Shown one piece after another: positions 61,485-64,000 of a stretch of 64,000 nucleotides of DNA (position 1 is its first letter; each line of letters opens with the position of its first letter). A program made the position numbers and the translations under genes. The stretch covers positions 1 to 64,000 of the forward strand of contig JAXCGZ010007648.1 of the NCBI GenBank assembly GCA_037179515.1. Direction: 5' to 3'. Under the pieces are notes generated by a model. The model saw only the letters and a list, made by a program, of their open reading frames with translations. It had not been told where the DNA came from and ran no database searches. The stretch is from Halocaridina rubra. Lineage: Eukaryota; Arthropoda; Malacostraca; Decapoda; Atyidae.

Positions 61485-64000
61485 TCAATTCTGTATAGAA
61501 AGTTCATCTCTAATATGATAATAAGGCAAAACAGTTATAGGTACATTACATTTATACTCTGGCCACCCATTTGTTATCATATTTGTCACTTCAAGTAAAA
61601 TTTCATCACTGGCCACAGCATCACGAATTTTCTTTAACCTGTCTTCCCTAATAGGCAAATAAGATACAACATTAACATATTCAAAATCATTACCATTTTC
61701 AGTTTCACTTAGAAATGATCGAGACAGCAAATCTGCTATATGCATGTTCTTACCAGCAGTATGCTTAAGTTCAATATCGTATTGTTGTGCAGTCAATAAC
61801 ATGCCTTGTAGCCTCTTTGGTGCTCTATCTAATGGTTTCAAGATTATACTCTGAAGTGGTTTGTGATCAGTTATAACCAAAGTATGTTGTCCAAAAGTGT
61901 ACTGATGGAATTTCTTTAAAGCAAACACAATAGCCAGCATTTCTTTCTCTATCTGAGCATACCTTGTTTCCGTGTCAGTTAGAGCTCTGCTTGCATAAGA
62001 CAACGGTTTACCACCTTGCATTAGAACTGCACCAAGTCCACATTTGCTAGCATCACACTGTATAACTAGCTGTTTATTTTGATCATAATAAGCAAGAATT
62101 GGAGTCTTAGTGATGCAACACTTAATTTTCTCAAAAGCTCGAGCCTGTTCATCACCCCAACACCATTCTTTGTCTTTACGTAAAAGTTGTCGTATGGGCA
62201 CCATCAGGTCAGAGAGTCTAGGCATGAATTTTGACAAATAGTTTATCATTCCACTAAAGCATTGAATCTCAGTGACATTAGTTGGAGCTTTCATCGATAC
62301 AATTGCTTCAATTTTACTGGGATCTGGCTTAAGGCCTTCATTAGTTATTACATGTCCAAGAAATGTTATCTCACTCTTTCTTATTTCAGCCTTTTCTCTG
62401 TTAAGACGGATACCATGCTTACGACATCGTTCCAATAAATTTCTTAAATTTTCATCATGATCTAACTGTGCTTCTTCTAGAGAATTACCTATTCCATATA
62501 CCAAAATGTCATCAGCAATGCATATTATTCCTAGCAAACCATCTAAAGAGTTCTGCAGTCGTTTCTGAAAAACTTCACTACTGATTGCTAGGCCAAAGGG
62601 CAGTCTAAGCCACCGATATCTTCCAAAAGGGGTTTGAAAGGTAGTTAAATGACTTGACTCTTCATCCAAAACACAGTGCCAATATCCATTTCTTAAATCT
62701 AGTTTAGAGAACACTTTAGCTTGTGCTAATTCAGGTAAAACATCATCGATAATTGGCAAAGGATGCATTTCTCTAATTATGGCTTTATTTAATTGCTGAG
62801 GATCTATGCAAATTCTTATGTCTTCACTATTTTTCTTAGAAGCTACTACCATGCGACTCACCCATTCAGTTGGTTCGTCTACTTTACAAATGACATTTTG
62901 TTTCTCTAACTCAGATAATTTGGATTTTACCTTCCTTTTAAGTTGAAATGGCACTCTACATGAAGATATAGCAAATGGCTTGACTTCTTTGTCTAAAGTC
63001 ATATGTACCACCCCAGGTAACTTACCAATTTCATTACAAAACACATCTGAATATTCCAGAAAAACATCAGTATTACAAGATTCACTGTGTACAGAACATA
63101 TGTCATCATAATTGATGGTAAGGAAACCCATCTGTTCTGATGCACGTTTTCCTAACAAAGGCATATAATTCTCAGCCACTATAATAAACTCAACATTATA
63201 TCTCTTTGAATTTATCTCATTTTTCACTTTAATTCTACATTTTCCAACTGGTTTGGCTGCAGAATTATTCCACATTTCTAGTTGTAACCCTTCACTAGAT
63301 TCAATTTTTACATTATTGGGAACCATATTTCGAGGTAACACATTTACACCTGCTCCGCTATCGATTTGAAATTTGACACTATTTTCACCAACTTTCAGAT
63401 CGGTATATAGATATTTGGATTTCTTTGACACTTTATTCACTTTCATCACTTGCTGTGTACAGGGATTATCATTTTTGTTCACCGTCGTTTCTTCTGGCTC
63501 TCCACGTCTCGTCTGCAACTTGACACCTAGGATATATTCGGCTGGAGTATCTGAACTGGAATCGTCACCGTCCACTGCATTCACACCCATCTTCTTAGAT
63601 GCTTGTGCATGTCCATTTTTCTCCAAACATTGAGATTCGAAGTGATTCAGCCTGTTGCAGTAGTTGCATCTCTCTCCATAGGCTGGACATTTCTTCTTAC
63701 TCCACACGTGTCTTGTTCCGCAGAACTTACATTTTCGTAGAGCCGGATCCTTCGTTGACAAACTTTGGTTTGACTTAGGCCTATACTGGTTCTTGTTCAC
63801 AAAACTTGGGTCCTCACTCTTTCGGTCTGCTGAATTTCTACTAGGCCTACTCTGCTTAAAGTTCTTTGTCGATTTAACTTTATTTATGACCGACTTTGCT
63901 GTATTTTCACTTTTTATCATTTGCATTTGTCTCTGCGATGCGTGATGTGCCTCACAAATTTTGAGCGTATCTATCAGTGAAATACATTCTTCTCTCAGAA
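61485..64000 (-). CDS. Ty3/gypsy gag-pol, partial: zinc knuckles, protease, RT, RNase H
   Basis: The frame is open to the window edge, so the true start is outside. Numbered from the Met at 63926: two zinc-knuckle-like clusters (CKFCGTRHVWSKKKC and CNYCNRLNHFESQC, 66-100), aspartic protease DSGAGVNVLP (189-198), RT with VFSKLDLRNGYWHC (406-418), RLPFGLAISSEVFQ (441-454) and the active site IADDILVYG (470-478, ADD in place of the usual xDD aromatic), RNase H VIQCDASKCGLGAVLMQ (621-637), IEKEMLAIVFALKKF and ITDHKPL, then HTAGKNMHIADLLSR. The spaced knuckles and IADD are typical of the Mag-like Ty3/gypsy lineage (inference). Ends at TGA 61487-61485 before the integrase. Confidence 0.9.
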   Translation of the reverse strand, partial: LREECISLIDTLKICEAHHASQRQMQMIKSENTAKSVINKVKSTKNFKQSRPSRNSADRKSEDPSFVNKNQYRPKSNQSLSTKDPALRKCKFCGTRHVWSKKKCPAYGERCNYCNRLNHFESQCLEKNGHAQASKKMGVNAVDGDDSSSDTPAEYILGVKLQTRRGEPEETTVNKNDNPCTQQVMKVNKVSKKSKYLYTDLKVGENSVKFQIDSGAGVNVLPRNMVPNNVKIESSEGLQLEMWNNSAAKPVGKCRIKVKNEINSKRYNVEFIIVAENYMPLLGKRASEQMGFLTINYDDICSVHSESCNTDVFLEYSDVFCNEIGKLPGVVHMTLDKEVKPFAISSCRVPFQLKRKVKSKLSELEKQNVICKVDEPTEWVSRMVVASKKNSEDIRICIDPQQLNKAIIREMHPLPIIDDVLPELAQAKVFSKLDLRNGYWHCVLDEESSHLTTFQTPFGRYRWLRLPFGLAISSEVFQKRLQNSLDGLLGIICIADDILVYGIGNSLEEAQLDHDENLRNLLERCRKHGIRLNREKAEIRKSEITFLGHVITNEGLKPDPSKIEAIVSMKAPTNVTEIQCFSGMINYLSKFMPRLSDLMVPIRQLLRKDKEWCWGDEQARAFEKIKCCITKTPILAYYDQNKQLVIQCDASKCGLGAVLMQGGKPLSYASRALTDTETRYAQIEKEMLAIVFALKKFHQYTFGQHTLVITDHKPLQSIILKPLDRAPKRLQGMLLTAQQYDIELKHTAGKNMHIADLLSRSFLSETENGNDFEYVNVVSYLPIREDRLKKIRDAVASDEILLEVTNMITNGWPEYKCNVPITVLPYYHIRDELSIQN

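Overview
The window is a piece of an animal nuclear genome, most likely an arthropod and probably a decapod or other malacostracan crustacean. That assignment is an inference from four things: very high (TA)n/(CA)n/(ATT)n microsatellite density, CR1-type and RTE-type non-LTR retrotransposons, Tigger DNA transposons, and TTAGG-like pentanucleotides. There are no bacterial-style operons, CRISPR arrays or rRNA genes.

The one host gene I can support lies on the minus strand from about 38.05 kb to 13.4 kb. It has seven coding exons: 38000-37955, 32371-32258, 20999-20889, 15947-15825, 14848-14738, 14507-14403 and 13631-13549. All introns are GT-AG and phase 1, and the exons sum to 693 nt (230 codons plus stop). 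The predicted product is a small secreted protein: a signal peptide, five tandem LDL-receptor class A (LDLa) modules at one exon each, and a basic 26-residue tail. A TATA-like box lies just upstream of exon 1 and an AATAAA signal lies downstream of the stop. The gene appears in no single long reading frame because its exons are only 46-123 nt long; the introns (230 bp to 11.3 kb) are filled with transposable elements.

Almost everything else is repetitive. (1) A CR1-clade LINE with two ORFs (ORF1: coiled coil plus RRM-like domain; ORF2: endonuclease plus reverse transcriptase) occurs in at least 15 pieces. Two carry the 5' UTR (3.3-9.9 kb, split by a 2.2-kb insertion; and 29.75-25.39 kb). Two head-to-tail chains of 5'-truncated copies (22.16-29.75 kb on minus, 52.57-55.04 kb on plus) are mostly joined through the element's 14-bp tail repeat and CA-rich DNA. 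(2) An RTE-like LINE has an uninterrupted ~1000-codon ORF at 33.35-36.4 kb, inside intron 1 and antisense to the host gene, plus a decayed copy at 11.2-12.7 kb. (3) A third LINE family (Jockey/CR1-like C-terminus) is present as six minus-strand 3' fragments. (4) Two Tigger/pogo-type DNA transposons lie at 45.67-48.06 and 55.04-57.89 kb. (5) A Ty3/gypsy-type LTR element on the minus strand runs off the right edge (60.07-64.0 kb). (6) At least four tRNA-derived SINE families, a 213-bp foldback element with telomere-like motifs, several palindromes and minisatellites, and more than a dozen long (TA)n tracts make up the rest.

Layout: 1-13.4 kb, CR1/L2/RTE debris; 13.4-38.05 kb, host gene with TE-filled introns; 38-45 kb, TA microsatellites, palindromes and a decayed CR1; 45-48 kb, Tigger 1; 48-51 kb, mostly unassigned; 51-55 kb, CR1 chain; 55-58 kb, Tigger 2; 58-60 kb, SINEs and a foldback MITE; 60-64 kb, the Ty3/gypsy element. 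All coordinates were read by eye. Exon boundaries are exact to the base where stated; TE boundaries are approximate to about 10-30 bp.
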